From positions 1,364,001-1,428,000 of the forward strand of contig OZ244830.1 of NCBI GenBank assembly GCA_965220425.1: a stretch of 64,000 nucleotides of DNA. Direction: 5' to 3'. How positions within the stretch are numbered: the stretch's first letter is position 1; each line of letters opens with the position of its first letter. The notes beneath the pieces were generated by a model that was not told the origin of the DNA, ran no database searches, and saw nothing but the letters and a program-made list of their open reading frames with translations. Source of the DNA: Azophilus sp965220425 (GTDB lineage Bacteria; Pseudomonadota; Gammaproteobacteria; Pseudomonadales; Azotimanducaceae). Positions 17,309 through 27,422 of this stretch are shown here, one piece after another. The translations under genes were made by a program, and so were the position numbers.

Positions 17309-17429
17309 CGCGACCAAGCGCGGTGTCGAGAACTACCCCGGCCAGACCCCTCGATCGCGCATCGGGTTGTCGAATGAGTCAAGTTCGCGCCCGTCGACCG
17401 CTGTCTCGCCGGGCTGGGGCATCGCCCCG

Positions 17430-17852
17430 TCAGTCAATCGTGCGCAGGCTCTCCCGTTCTGCGGCCAGCGAAAGCCGCTGGTCCAGGCAGACGAAGGCAA
17501 GCCCGCTTCCCAGTTGCTCCTGCACCAGCAACGCCGCTGCAAGCTGGCCCGCGCCGGCGGCCCGCAACGGGTGGCGCGCCAACAGCGCACAGGCTCGAGC
17601 GCGAACCGCAAGCAGGTCCGACACTTCATCCCAACTCTGTGAGAAGGCTTCAAACCCGTCCAGCGTATTGCGGCGTTGCGAACGGGTCAGCGAGCCCTCG
17701 CGAGTCCGGCGCTCTATGGCGCCGACGATCTCCGTACGCGTCCAGGCCCAGGTCACGATGCCGTCGTCTTCGGCGAGCCACCCGCGCACCCGGCCGCTTT
17801 GCGGCTCGGCGACCACCAGTGGCACGAGGGCGGAAGCATCCCAGTACCTCAC
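17430..17852 (-). CDS. PIN-domain VapC-like toxin, one catalytic Asp apparently lost
   Basis: 140 aa. PIN signatures: Asp5 in YWDASALVPL, Glu41 in TRTEIVGAI, Asp124 in FVCLDQRLSLAA. The third conserved acidic position, normally in an RAADALQLAAAL-type motif, reads RAAGAGQLAAAL (Gly100). The magnesium site therefore looks incomplete and the protein may be inactive. Start overlaps the end of the antitoxin frame (17849-17852). Its partner gene upstream is frameshifted. Confidence 0.85.
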   Translation of the reverse strand: MRYWDASALVPLVVAEPQSGRVRGWLAEDDGIVTWAWTRTEIVGAIERRTREGSLTRSQRRNTLDGFEAFSQSWDEVSDLLAVRARACALLARHPLRAAGAGQLAAALLVQEQLGSGLAFVCLDQRLSLAAERESLRTID

Positions 17853-18137
17853 AGCCGATCTGCCCGGTCCTCCAGCAGCGCATCCGAGATGCGCACAGGC
17901 AGTGCCAGGGGCGGCTCATCCAGAACAGCCCGCGCGTTGCCCGCGCCGGGCCGCAATACGCCCAGGCCGATCAACCGTTGCCGGCCCCGGTTGTACCCGT
18001 CGCTGTCGTGGCGGACGGCCACCATTCTGGCGACGGGCACGCCGCGATCGAGCACCTCCACTTCGCCCCCGCGACGCACCTCGCGCACGTAGCGCGAAAG
18101 TATTGGCTTTCAGTTCGGATATCGATACCGCACTCAT
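17849..18137 (-). pseudogene. Phd/YefM-type antitoxin, frameshifted
   Basis: From the ATG at 18137 the frame reads MSAVSISELKANT and then runs out of register. Dropping one base near 18101 restores the family sequence: SELKAN then LSRYVREVRRGGEVEVLDRG, followed by VPVARMVAV. The C-terminal 79 residues remain open from a GTG at 18088. The N-terminal DNA-binding part is thus cut off from the toxin-binding part. Explanations are a real +1 frameshift mutation, an assembly error, or a recoded site. Confidence 0.75.
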
Positions 18138-18162
18138 GATGACCAGTGTGACCTTCCATAAA

Positions 18163-18177
18163 TGACTGATCAAGTCA
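18163..18177. promoter_or_regulatory. Inverted repeat upstream of the Phd-like gene
   Basis: TGACT-GATCA-AGTCA is a near-perfect inverted repeat 26 bp before the antitoxin ATG, a plausible operator. Confidence 0.35.
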
Positions 18178-18400
18178 TGATGAAGGACGCGAGGACATCG
18201 ACCGGGAATACATGCCGCGGATCGAAACCGGGCGGCGCACCGGTTCGGCAAGCACCCCGGCGCGAGCCCTGCAAGTACCAAACGTATCATGTCGGCAATG
18301 AACCGCTGCTTGTACTTTCCCTTTGCTGCGGGGACGATAGCAGGAATCTGGCAGTTTCCTGTCGAAGCCGTGCCGGTATGCGACCAAACGGAAACAGGGT

Positions 18401-21400
18401 ATGACCGACACACGCGCCTGCGCCGCTTTTCTTTCCGTGTGCCTGTGCACTCTACTCCACCCCGTGCCCGCAATCGGTGCGGAGGCGCGGTCGGCGAGTT
18501 CTGATCGTATTCTCGTAACCGCGCCCGGGCGCGCTGGGCTCGAAACCTCTGGACGCCTGGTTGCGACGGATGATTTTTCCGACCTGCTGGCCTCGGGCGG
18601 CGAAGGGCCGAAGATGGTGGTCGTTCCGGCGGGCACGTTTCGAATGGGCTGCCTGCGGGGGACGAGTTGCAACGAAGACGAGTTGCCCGTTCGCGAGGTG
18701 TCGATATCCCAGCGGTTCGCGCTGTCGAAACACGAGATAACGTTCGCGGACTGGGACGCCTGCGTGGAGGCAGGCGGCTGTAACGGATATCTCTCCGATG
18801 ACGAAGGATGGGGCCGGGGAACTCGTCCCGTTATCAATGTGGATTGGGACGACGCTCAATCCTACGTTTCGTGGCTGTCTCGCAGCACGGGCGAGGTGTA
18901 TCGGTTGCCCAGCGAGGCCGAGTGGGAATATGCCGCGCGCGCGGGCACTGAAACCCAATACAACTGGGGCGATAACTACCGGTCCGATCGTGTCAATTGC
19001 GGGGACGAAAGGTGCCGGGACGGGTATGTGAATACGGCGCCGGCCGGCTCTTTCCCCGCCAACGCCTGGGGTCTGCATGACATGCACGGCAACGTTTTCG
19101 AATGGGTGCAGGACTGCTGGGCCGGCAGTACCTACGAGGGCGCCCCGTCGGACGGCACAGCCTGGCTGGAGGGCGATTGCGCAAGCCGCGTAATTCGGGG
19201 CGGCGCCTGGTCGAGCTCCCTGGGAAACCTGCGGAGCGCCAACCGCGTCCGCAATTCCAGGGACGACAAGCAGAACAGTGTGGGATTTCGCGTTGTTCGC
19301 GCCTTGCCCCCGGCTGATCCCGGCGTCGTGCCACTGTTCCCGTCGGCGGCCGATGCGGCGCCCCAGGGCTTCGTTCGCGTTATCAATCATTCCGAGGCGG
19401 CCGGGCAGGTACGCATCGATGCCTTTGACGACAGCGGCATGGCGTACGGCCCGGTCATGCTGTTCATTGACGCCGGCACGACGGTGCACTTCAACTCCGA
19501 CGACCTGGAGCGGGGAAATGCCGCCAAGGGCCTGCCGGATGGCATCGGTTCCGGCCTGGGGGACTGGCGTCTGCAGATGTCGACCATCCTGGACGTCGAC
19601 ATACTGTCGTACATCCGCACGCCGGACGGTTTCCTCACCGAGATGCAGCAGACGGTACCCGCAAACGAAGGCCGCCACCGGGTATCGATCTTCAACCCGG
19701 GCCGCAATCGCAACCAAGTGAGCCACCTCCGCCTGGTCAATCCCGGGGAGGAGGATTCAGAGGTCACGATTACGGGCGTAGACGACGCCGGACGCTCCAG
19801 AGGCACGGTAAGCCTTTCGCTTGCGGCGGGGGAGTCGCGCACACTCTCGTCGCAGCAGTTGGAGGCCGGGCCCGGCGACCTCGACGGTGGGCTCGGCGCC
19901 GGCCAGGGCAAATGGCACCTGACGGTCGTGCCGTCGACATCGATCCTGGTCATGAACCTGCTGGAAAGCCCGTCCGGCCACCTCGCGAATCTGTCCGCAA
20001 CGCCCGTTGGCGCCGAAGAAGGCGAGCATTTCGTGCCGTTGTTCCCTCCGAAGTCCTCGCTCGACCGCCAGGGGTTCCTGCGTGTGATCAATCTGAGCGA
20101 CGCAAGCGGCGAGGTGCTGATTTACGCGGTCGACGACGACGGCCGCCAGGGTCTTGTATCCCTGACCCTGGATGCGGGCGCGGCAACGCACGTCAACTCC
20201 GAGGATCTCGAGGACGGTAACAGCTCCAAGGGCCTTTTCGGCAGTACTGGCGCGGGCGCAGGCGACTGGCGCCTGGAACTGACCAGCGATCTGGAAATCG
20301 AGGTTCTGGCCTACGTGCGCACCGACGACGGCTTCGTCACGGCAATCCACAACATCGCCCCGCGCCAGGCGAGTCACAATCGCATAGCGGTGTTCAATCC
20401 CGGCAGCAACACAGAGCAGGCGAGCCAGTTGCGGCTGGTGAATCCGACGGCGGAATCGGCGCAGATTTTGATCCGCGGCATCGACGACGCAGGCGAGCCG
20501 GGTGGCCGCGTGGAATTGGTTTTACCGGCCGGCCAGTCGCGAACGTTCTCCGCGTCGCACCTGGAATCGGGCGGCGGCGACCTCCAGGGTTCTCTCGGAG
20601 ACGGCGCGGGCAAATGGCAGTTGGAGGTGGCATCCGAACAGCCCATAGTCGCCATGAGCCTGCTCGAAAGCCCCACCGGCCATCTGACAAACCTTTCGGT
20701 CGCAATCTTCCGGCGTTTGCGCCTGGCTACCGCGCGCGATGTTTTCGATGAACGGATATCGGGCCCGGTAGCGCAATCGAGTTGCGTGGGCTGCCACGTC
20801 GCGGGCGGCGAGGCCGACGGCACTCGGCTGACGCTCGTGCCCGACGCCATGGCCGACCACGCCAGGCTGAACCGGGAGGCTTTTGCGGAATTCGTTACGG
20901 ACGTCGAGGCCGGCGAAAGCCTGATGCTCGCGAAGATGCGCGGAGACGCCGATCATGGCGGCGGCGTCCAGGTGGCGGAAGACAGCGCCGAGTACGCAAG
21001 TATGCAGCGGTTCCTGAGGCTGGTCGTCGAGGAGAGCAGCGTAACGTTCGATTCGATCACCTATGCAGGTTCGGCGACGCTCGGCAACGGCGAACGCATG
21101 GCGGCGCGCGATCTCCAGATCGAGGTGCCGGAGCGTACCCTGGTCGACGACATCGCCATAAGCGTGGGCGAGACGATCTTGCCCGCTGCCCTGCCGCCCG
21201 GAGTCAGCCAGATCTCAGACCCTTTCGAGATCGCGATCGGAGACGGGCACCAGGACTACCTGAACGGGCCGTTGACCTTCACGATGGCGCTTCCGGAGGG
21301 TACGCCCGAAGACGGCGACATCGTTGTGCTCCACTACGAACCCATCCTGGAAAGATGGTTCGCCGCCACGATGAAAAGCCATGATCCGATCGGCAGGAGG

Positions 21401-24094
21401 GTGACATTCGAGTCCCGCGTTTTCGGCGACTACGTTGCGGGCAGGGCGACATCCCCGTTGCCCGGTGACTTCAGCACGGGCTTCGATCCGACGCGGCACG
21501 GATTCGGCATCGACAACGATGTGATCGAGTATCGCACCGACGGGCGGAACAGCTTCGGGATGTCCGCGTTTGCGATCTACCACTTCAACTTCGCGGAAAG
21601 CGCTCTTCATGACCGTTGGGATCGCAACGTCCAGACGCTGGTCGCAACGCTTGCACAATCGACCACGCCCGCGATGTACCTCAACAGCGATTGGTGGCGT
21701 TCCTTTCGTTTCGACGAGTCGTCGACAAGGCGAACAATTCGAATCACTCGCAGTCCGGCCGTGCTGATGCTTACCCGGCTGGACGGCGCACACGCCGTAG
21801 TTGCCTACGGGTACGATGGCAACGAGTTTCTGGTCTATGACCCGAATTACCCGGTTCGGGTCAGAAGAACGACAGGTGGCGGCCGGAACTACGAATCCGG
21901 CGGCCGCCTGTATGCCGTTTCTCATGCCGTTCAACTGTCGAGCGTCGGACGGATTGAGGATTTCGACGGTCTCGAGGCTGCCGCGGGCGCTGGTTTTCCG
22001 GACTCCGATCTTCTGCATGTCGATGTTCTCGACGGTCAGGAAGTCCATGGCAGAAGGCTCGGGTTTTCCGGGGACCTCAACGGCGTGCTCACCTACGAAG
22101 ACGTACGTGTGTCCCTGTACGACGGCCGGTATCCCTACGAAATAACAAGGAAGCCCGATGGTTCCTTCGACGCTTCGCTGAACATTCGGCACGGCGCGAA
22201 CGCCGTTGCCTTTCTGGCGGGTCGAAGTGCGGGGCTGAAGCACGCTCTGCGGTCGCGGCCGCTCACCGCCAGGTACTGGGAGGTGCCGTCCGCCGCGCTG
22301 ACTCGTCGTGTCACCGGAATCTCCGAGGCGGCGGTACTGCGCATAACGGTCGGATGGACGTCCCCGTCCGACGTGGACGTTTTTGTCCAGGAACCTGGCA
22401 ACGGCGAGGTCCTTTTCTGGGGAAACCGGGAGACCGTGAACGCGCTGACGTTGGAAGGAGATAACCGGGGGACCGGCGCCGGCGATGTCGAACACAGCGA
22501 AACGGCGTTGCTCCTGGAGCCGCGCGAGCCGCTTGCAGGCGAATATCGCGTGTTCCTTCACCACTACGACGATCATGGGCTGAACGATCGCGTCGATGTG
22601 ACTGTGGATGTGGAACTCTTCGAGGGTGACGGGTCCAGAAATCTTCCGTTCCTTCACGGTTTGACGGTCCGCAAAGGGCAATACGGGCTCGCCGGGGCTA
22701 CCACGGTTGCAGAACTTCTGAACGAAAGCGCGGTGGAGATTGCGCGCATCGACCCGGGCATGGGTCAGATCTGTTTCTTCGACCCCGCGAGCGGCGGATT
22801 CGACGACTGTGTCGACAGCACAAAGCCGGGCCTGGGAACCCCGGAACCCCTGACAGCGCCGAACGGCGAAATGGCGAGTGAGAAGCCGGACAGCGGCGGT
22901 TCGCCGGCCCTGCAACCCGGGTCCGACCTGGAGATCACGATCGACTCGGATTCCCTGCCGGCGACCGACTGCACGTTCGAGAGCCCATGGCGGGCGTGCT
23001 ACCACACCCGGAATGCCGTTGCCGGCGACCTCGTCGAAGTCAAGGTCGAAATGCCGGAAGCACCTTCCGGTACCTGGCACGGGGCCTGGTGCGCGAAAGC
23101 AACCCCGGAGGGGCTGTGCGAGGGGCAGCACGACAGCACGGACAGCATCGACAAGCGTTTTGCCGGGAACGCGACAATCAGCTTTGTCACCAGCGTCCCG
23201 CAGGATGCAACTTCTTTCTGGATCGTGGGGGAAATCCGCGAATGCGACAAGCCCCTCTGTTACTGGCCTACCGGCTACACGGCGGTGGAGTTTCACCACA
23301 TCGAGGTGGACGTGAAGGCCAACCCGGCCGGCACGGGCGACTCATTCCTGTTCTGGCTGGATGGCGGACTTGTTCGCCGGTCCGATCTTGACGGCACGTC
23401 GATCAGAAACGTCGTTGACTTCGGCAGGGATGTGCTACAGGACCTCGCCGTCGACCTGCCCGGCGGTAAAGCGTATGTGGTCGATGCAAACTCCGGGACC
23501 ATTCGCCGGGCGAATCTGGATGGCTCATCCGTGGAGACGATAGTGACTGGGCTGCGACGGCCCGACGGAATCGCGTTGGATGGCCAGGGGAAGATGTATT
23601 ACGCCGCCGAAGGAATCTACCGCGCCGATCTCGATGGCTCGAACCGGCAAACGCTGATCTCTTCGCTGCCCTGGCCTCAGGATATCGCGCTCGATACGAC
23701 CGACTCGTTGATGTACTGGGTCGACCACGCAGCCGGAAGGATACAACGCGCACGGCTGGATGGATCGATGTTGGAGCACCTGGTGACGCGCGGCCTGAGG
23801 TTGCCGGAAGGCATCGCGCTCGACCTCGCCGGGCGCAGAATGTACTGGACGGATCGTGATGCCGGAAAGATTCAGCGGTCGAATCTGGACGGTTTCGGGG
23901 CAGTGGACCTCATCAGGGGTTTGAACGACCCGCATTCGGTAGCGTTTCATTCCGCGGAACAAATGCTGTACTGGACTGAACTGGGTTCCGACAGTATCCG
24001 GCGCGCGAACGCCGACGGCAGCGGCATCGAGGTCGTTGTCGACGGCGTGCGACGCGGCGGCCCCACCGGACTCATCATCGTCGAGTCCGACTGA
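18401..24094 (+). CDS. Giant multidomain secreted protein: FGE-like, novel beta repeats, CXXCH, papain-like, YWTD propeller
   Basis: 1897 aa with a signal peptide (1-27). Order: formylglycine-generating-enzyme (SUMF1/FGE-sulfatase) fold at about 70-306 (PAGTFRMGC, RLPSEAEWEYAARAG, GNVFEWVQD, RGGAWSS); two copies of a ~230-aa two-part beta domain (309-536, 543-771) shared with the next gene; a heme-binding-type site CVGCH (795-799); a papain/C39-like region at about 1030-1180 (NSFGMSAFAIYHFN, later GAHAVVAYGYD and YDPNYP) in which the expected Cys is Ser1051; a YfaP/DUF2135-like domain (about 1312-1404); a Cys-containing beta domain; and a C-terminal YWTD/LDL-receptor-B-type propeller (1647-1897). 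I know no protein with this full order. Probably extracellular or periplasmic; function unknown. Confidence 0.85.
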   Translation: MTDTRACAAFLSVCLCTLLHPVPAIGAEARSASSDRILVTAPGRAGLETSGRLVATDDFSDLLASGGEGPKMVVVPAGTFRMGCLRGTSCNEDELPVREVSISQRFALSKHEITFADWDACVEAGGCNGYLSDDEGWGRGTRPVINVDWDDAQSYVSWLSRSTGEVYRLPSEAEWEYAARAGTETQYNWGDNYRSDRVNCGDERCRDGYVNTAPAGSFPANAWGLHDMHGNVFEWVQDCWAGSTYEGAPSDGTAWLEGDCASRVIRGGAWSSSLGNLRSANRVRNSRDDKQNSVGFRVVRALPPADPGVVPLFPSAADAAPQGFVRVINHSEAAGQVRIDAFDDSGMAYGPVMLFIDAGTTVHFNSDDLERGNAAKGLPDGIGSGLGDWRLQMSTILDVDILSYIRTPDGFLTEMQQTVPANEGRHRVSIFNPGRNRNQVSHLRLVNPGEEDSEVTITGVDDAGRSRGTVSLSLAAGESRTLSSQQLEAGPGDLDGGLGAGQGKWHLTVVPSTSILVMNLLESPSGHLANLSATPVGAEEGEHFVPLFPPKSSLDRQGFLRVINLSDASGEVLIYAVDDDGRQGLVSLTLDAGAATHVNSEDLEDGNSSKGLFGSTGAGAGDWRLELTSDLEIEVLAYVRTDDGFVTAIHNIAPRQASHNRIAVFNPGSNTEQASQLRLVNPTAESAQILIRGIDDAGEPGGRVELVLPAGQSRTFSASHLESGGGDLQGSLGDGAGKWQLEVASEQPIVAMSLLESPTGHLTNLSVAIFRRLRLATARDVFDERISGPVAQSSCVGCHVAGGEADGTRLTLVPDAMADHARLNREAFAEFVTDVEAGESLMLAKMRGDADHGGGVQVAEDSAEYASMQRFLRLVVEESSVTFDSITYAGSATLGNGERMAARDLQIEVPERTLVDDIAISVGETILPAALPPGVSQISDPFEIAIGDGHQDYLNGPLTFTMALPEGTPEDGDIVVLHYEPILERWFAATMKSHDPIGRRVTFESRVFGDYVAGRATSPLPGDFSTGFDPTRHGFGIDNDVIEYRTDGRNSFGMSAFAIYHFNFAESALHDRWDRNVQTLVATLAQSTTPAMYLNSDWWRSFRFDESSTRRTIRITRSPAVLMLTRLDGAHAVVAYGYDGNEFLVYDPNYPVRVRRTTGGGRNYESGGRLYAVSHAVQLSSVGRIEDFDGLEAAAGAGFPDSDLLHVDVLDGQEVHGRRLGFSGDLNGVLTYEDVRVSLYDGRYPYEITRKPDGSFDASLNIRHGANAVAFLAGRSAGLKHALRSRPLTARYWEVPSAALTRRVTGISEAAVLRITVGWTSPSDVDVFVQEPGNGEVLFWGNRETVNALTLEGDNRGTGAGDVEHSETALLLEPREPLAGEYRVFLHHYDDHGLNDRVDVTVDVELFEGDGSRNLPFLHGLTVRKGQYGLAGATTVAELLNESAVEIARIDPGMGQICFFDPASGGFDDCVDSTKPGLGTPEPLTAPNGEMASEKPDSGGSPALQPGSDLEITIDSDSLPATDCTFESPWRACYHTRNAVAGDLVEVKVEMPEAPSGTWHGAWCAKATPEGLCEGQHDSTDSIDKRFAGNATISFVTSVPQDATSFWIVGEIRECDKPLCYWPTGYTAVEFHHIEVDVKANPAGTGDSFLFWLDGGLVRRSDLDGTSIRNVVDFGRDVLQDLAVDLPGGKAYVVDANSGTIRRANLDGSSVETIVTGLRRPDGIALDGQGKMYYAAEGIYRADLDGSNRQTLISSLPWPQDIALDTTDSLMYWVDHAAGRIQRARLDGSMLEHLVTRGLRLPEGIALDLAGRRMYWTDRDAGKIQRSNLDGFGAVDLIRGLNDPHSVAFHSAEQMLYWTELGSDSIRRANADGSGIEVVVDGVRRGGPTGLIIVESD

Positions 24095-24401
24095 GTCCGA
24101 TAATCGGAGCGCCTGCGGATGGGCTGCTGACACCTCGAGTTTCCATCGCGCCCGAGCGGTGTTCCGTGGCGATGAGGCGCGTTCGACTGCCTGGCGTCAC
24201 CGGCCGCGCCCTTGTCGAAATCCGAGGCTCGCAGGAGTAGAATCGGGCGTCCGGAAAGACGGGCACGGAAACGACGCTCACGGACGAGACAATTCAGCAA
24301 CCGAACCGGAACCAGGGCGGAAAAGAAGCCCAGACAGACGGGTTCCCCACGATGTTGCGGACAGGACGCATGTGGAATCGAATGAGCTACGGTAACGTGG
24401 C

Positions 24402-27400
24402 ATGAACTACCTCAAATCCCTGCTTTCAGTCATCGCGCTGGCCGCAACTGCAGCCTCCGCGGCCCAGGTGGAATTCGTCGGCGACTATTCGCTCGATATC
24501 GACCTGGCCGACAACACGGCAACGATCGGGATCCAGGAACTGCGCAACGCTTCCCGCACCGAGAGCACGGGGCGCCTGTTCGTGTCGCTGCGCTACACCC
24601 AATGCGATTCCCCCACCTCGGGTGGGGTGCCGACCATCGAGGCTGGCGACGAAGAGGAAGAAGTAGAAGGCGAACGGCCGGGCTTCTATTCCCTTGACCG
24701 TGTGGTTCCCGGCGGAGATTCCAGCCTGGCCCCGCAAGCGTCATGGACGGGCATCCGGTTCACCGCGAAATACACGGCCCCCCCGTCGGGCATCTACCGC
24801 AGGCACCTGGTGGTCTACGAAATCGATTATTCGGAATCGGATGCGGGCGTGCTGCAACAGATTGGCGCGGCCACCTTTCCGCAGCGGCATGAGCAGGGCA
24901 CAACGGATGATCTGGACTCCTGCTTTACGGCCCACCCACTCGAAGCCAACGGAAGCCACAGGGATTACCTGAGTCTTGGGGACAGTGGGGATTACTACCG
25001 GCTGCAGTCCTACTCGAGGGGCACGCTGCAGGTCGAATTCGACGGGAACGTCGACGCCTCCGGCGAATTGCTGGACGCCAGGGGGCAATTGCTGGAAAGC
25101 GTGAATGTCGGCGCCGAGACCGACAACTTCCTGATCGAACGCCACATCGACGACCGCGTCTATTACGTCAGGATCGCGAAGCCATGGGGCCGTGACGGCT
25201 ATTACAACCTGCACACCAGAGTCATCCCCGGCACCAGCGGAGACGCAACCGACCGTGATGACGACACGGCGCAGCTTGCGAGCCCCCTGGGCCTTGGCGT
25301 GGAAGTCGGCGACGCCATCGACGTCTCCGGCGACATCGACTGGTGGTCACTTGAGACGCACTCGCGCGGAAACCTGCTCATTGAAACCACCGGCAGCGCG
25401 GATACTCACGGCAGCCTGCTGGACAGGTCCGTCGAAGTGCTTGCCCGGAATGACGACGGTGGAGAGGGCGAGAATTTCAGGATTGACGATCCGGCCGTTT
25501 TCGAAGCGGGCACCTACTACGTTCGGGTGATGGGGAACCGGGTCGGCGATACCGGCTCTTACGCCCTGCGGGCGGTCCACATCCCGGAAGATGGGTCCGG
25601 GCATCCGGACCTCGTGGTGGGTTTCCCCCGCACAGACACGGTGGAGTTGATGCCCGGAGAACCTTTTGTGTTTCCGGTCCGGGTGCGCAACCAGGGAAAC
25701 GGGGTATTTGACCGGAGTGTGCTGCGCCTGTTCCGGTCTTCGAACAGGGTCATATCCGATGCGGATGTGCTGTGGTCGGGCACCGAAGAAGTGGACGCCC
25801 TCGATGCGTTCATGTCGAGTGAGCACGACATGCGCTCCCAGGGTTTCGCGCAACCCGGCACCTATTACGTTGGCGCCTGCGTCCGCGCGGTCGAAGGCGA
25901 ATCCGATTCCGAGAACAACTGCTCGGGCGCCATACCTGTCATCGTGAGCGATGCCGGGGCCGAGGTCGCGACGGAACCGGCTGCCCGGCGCTACTCGCTG
26001 CCGCTGATCCTGTCGGCGTCGAACAGCCGTCGCCAGGGATTCGTGCGCCTGGTCAACCGCTCGGACGCATCGGGGCAGGTTTCGATGCTCGCCGTAGACG
26101 ACGCGGGCGTCCGTTACGGGCCCCTCGAAGTGGAGATGGATGCCCGGGAGACCGTCCATTTCAATTCCAGCGACCTGGAGTCCGGCAACCCGGAAAAGGG
26201 AATCGAGGCCGGTACCGGCATCGGGCAGGGCGACTGGCGGCTGGAATTGACGACGGCTCTCGATGTTGCCCCGCTGGCCTACGTCCGCACCTCGGATGGT
26301 TTCCTCACCGGCATGTACGAGACGGCGGCAACCCTTGACGACGGGCGCTACTACGTTCCGTTCTTCAACCCAGCGAGAAACACGCGTCAGGTCAGCTCCC
26401 TGCGCCTGGTCAACCCGGGAACGGAGGATGCCGGCATCACCGTCACCGGCATCGACGACCGTGGGGCGCCGCCACCGGACGGAGAGGTGTGGCTGAATCT
26501 GCCGGCGGGCGAGGCGCGAGTCGTTACCGCGCAGCAACTGGAATCGGGAGGCGACGCCCTGCAAGGCAGATTCGGCGACGGTTCGGGCAAGTGGCGGCTA
26601 TTCCTGTCCTCGACCGCGCCCATTGAGGTAACGAGCCTCCTGGACAGCCCGACCGGCAATCTCTCGAACCTGTCTTCCCGGGGCCGGAAGCAGGCGCTGC
26701 CGCTGGTGTTGCCCGCATCGGAAGCCGGCCGGCAAAGCTTCGTTCGTATCATCAACTGGTCGGATTCACGCGGGTCGGTACGCATTCTGGCGGTTGACGA
26801 CTCCGGCCAACGCACGGAAGCGATCACCCTGTCGCTGGATGCTTCGGGCGCGGCACATTTCAATTCGGGAGACCTGGAGTCCGGCAACGAGGTCAAGGGC
26901 CTTTCCGGCGGCATTGGCCAGGGCGATGGCGGCTGGCGGCTGGAACTGAAGAGCGACCTCGATGTGGAGGCGCTGGCCTATGTGCGAACGGCGGACGGCT
27001 TCGTGACGGGCATGCATGACTTGGCGCTCGATGTGGAAGGCATCGTCGATGTGCCCTTTTTCAACCCGGCGAGCAACACGAATCAGGAAAGCCGGCTGCG
27101 CCTGATCAATCCGGGTGAGGTGGATGCCAGGGTGGCCCTCTCGGGGCGCGACGACATCGGGCGCAACCCGCCTTACGGAATAGTTCGCGTGACGTTGCCT
27201 GCCGGCGAGTCGCGGACGATCACGGCCCGGCAACTGGAGGTGGGCGCCAGGGGCTCGATCGGCCGTTTTGGCGACGGCATCGGCAAGTGGCGCCTGTCCG
27301 TGTCTTCAGAGCAACCCATCGAGGCGATGAGCCTGCTGGAGAGCCCGACGGGGAACCTGACCAACCTGTCATCGGCGGCGGGCGAGGCACAAGAGCCCGC

Positions 27401-27422
27401 GTCCGATTACGGGTCCGAATAG
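24402..27422 (+). CDS. Large secreted protein with PPC-like, CARDB-like and two shared beta repeats
   Basis: 1006 aa; signal peptide MNYLKSLLSVIALAATAASA. Residues about 185-385 hold two PPC-like pre-peptidase C-terminal domains (SGDYYRLQSYSRGTLQVEF and GDIDWWSLETHSRGNLLIE). About 400-517 is CARDB-like (DLVVGFPRTDTVELMPGEPF). About 530-755 and 763-990 are two copies of the domain also found twice in the upstream 1897-aa protein, with hallmarks RQGFVRLVNRSDASGQV, HFNSSDLESGN, GDWRLEL, AYVRTSDGFLTGM, LRLVNPG, LESPTGNLTNLSS. It lies 307 bp after the first gene in the same direction. The two proteins probably share a partner or location. Confidence 0.85.
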   Translation: MNYLKSLLSVIALAATAASAAQVEFVGDYSLDIDLADNTATIGIQELRNASRTESTGRLFVSLRYTQCDSPTSGGVPTIEAGDEEEEVEGERPGFYSLDRVVPGGDSSLAPQASWTGIRFTAKYTAPPSGIYRRHLVVYEIDYSESDAGVLQQIGAATFPQRHEQGTTDDLDSCFTAHPLEANGSHRDYLSLGDSGDYYRLQSYSRGTLQVEFDGNVDASGELLDARGQLLESVNVGAETDNFLIERHIDDRVYYVRIAKPWGRDGYYNLHTRVIPGTSGDATDRDDDTAQLASPLGLGVEVGDAIDVSGDIDWWSLETHSRGNLLIETTGSADTHGSLLDRSVEVLARNDDGGEGENFRIDDPAVFEAGTYYVRVMGNRVGDTGSYALRAVHIPEDGSGHPDLVVGFPRTDTVELMPGEPFVFPVRVRNQGNGVFDRSVLRLFRSSNRVISDADVLWSGTEEVDALDAFMSSEHDMRSQGFAQPGTYYVGACVRAVEGESDSENNCSGAIPVIVSDAGAEVATEPAARRYSLPLILSASNSRRQGFVRLVNRSDASGQVSMLAVDDAGVRYGPLEVEMDARETVHFNSSDLESGNPEKGIEAGTGIGQGDWRLELTTALDVAPLAYVRTSDGFLTGMYETAATLDDGRYYVPFFNPARNTRQVSSLRLVNPGTEDAGITVTGIDDRGAPPPDGEVWLNLPAGEARVVTAQQLESGGDALQGRFGDGSGKWRLFLSSTAPIEVTSLLDSPTGNLSNLSSRGRKQALPLVLPASEAGRQSFVRIINWSDSRGSVRILAVDDSGQRTEAITLSLDASGAAHFNSGDLESGNEVKGLSGGIGQGDGGWRLELKSDLDVEALAYVRTADGFVTGMHDLALDVEGIVDVPFFNPASNTNQESRLRLINPGEVDARVALSGRDDIGRNPPYGIVRVTLPAGESRTITARQLEVGARGSIGRFGDGIGKWRLSVSSEQPIEAMSLLESPTGNLTNLSSAAGEAQEPASDYGSE

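Noticed and set aside
21215..23299. 694-aa minus-strand frame inside the giant secreted protein
   Set aside because: No start signal or domain, and it is antisense to recognisable domains.
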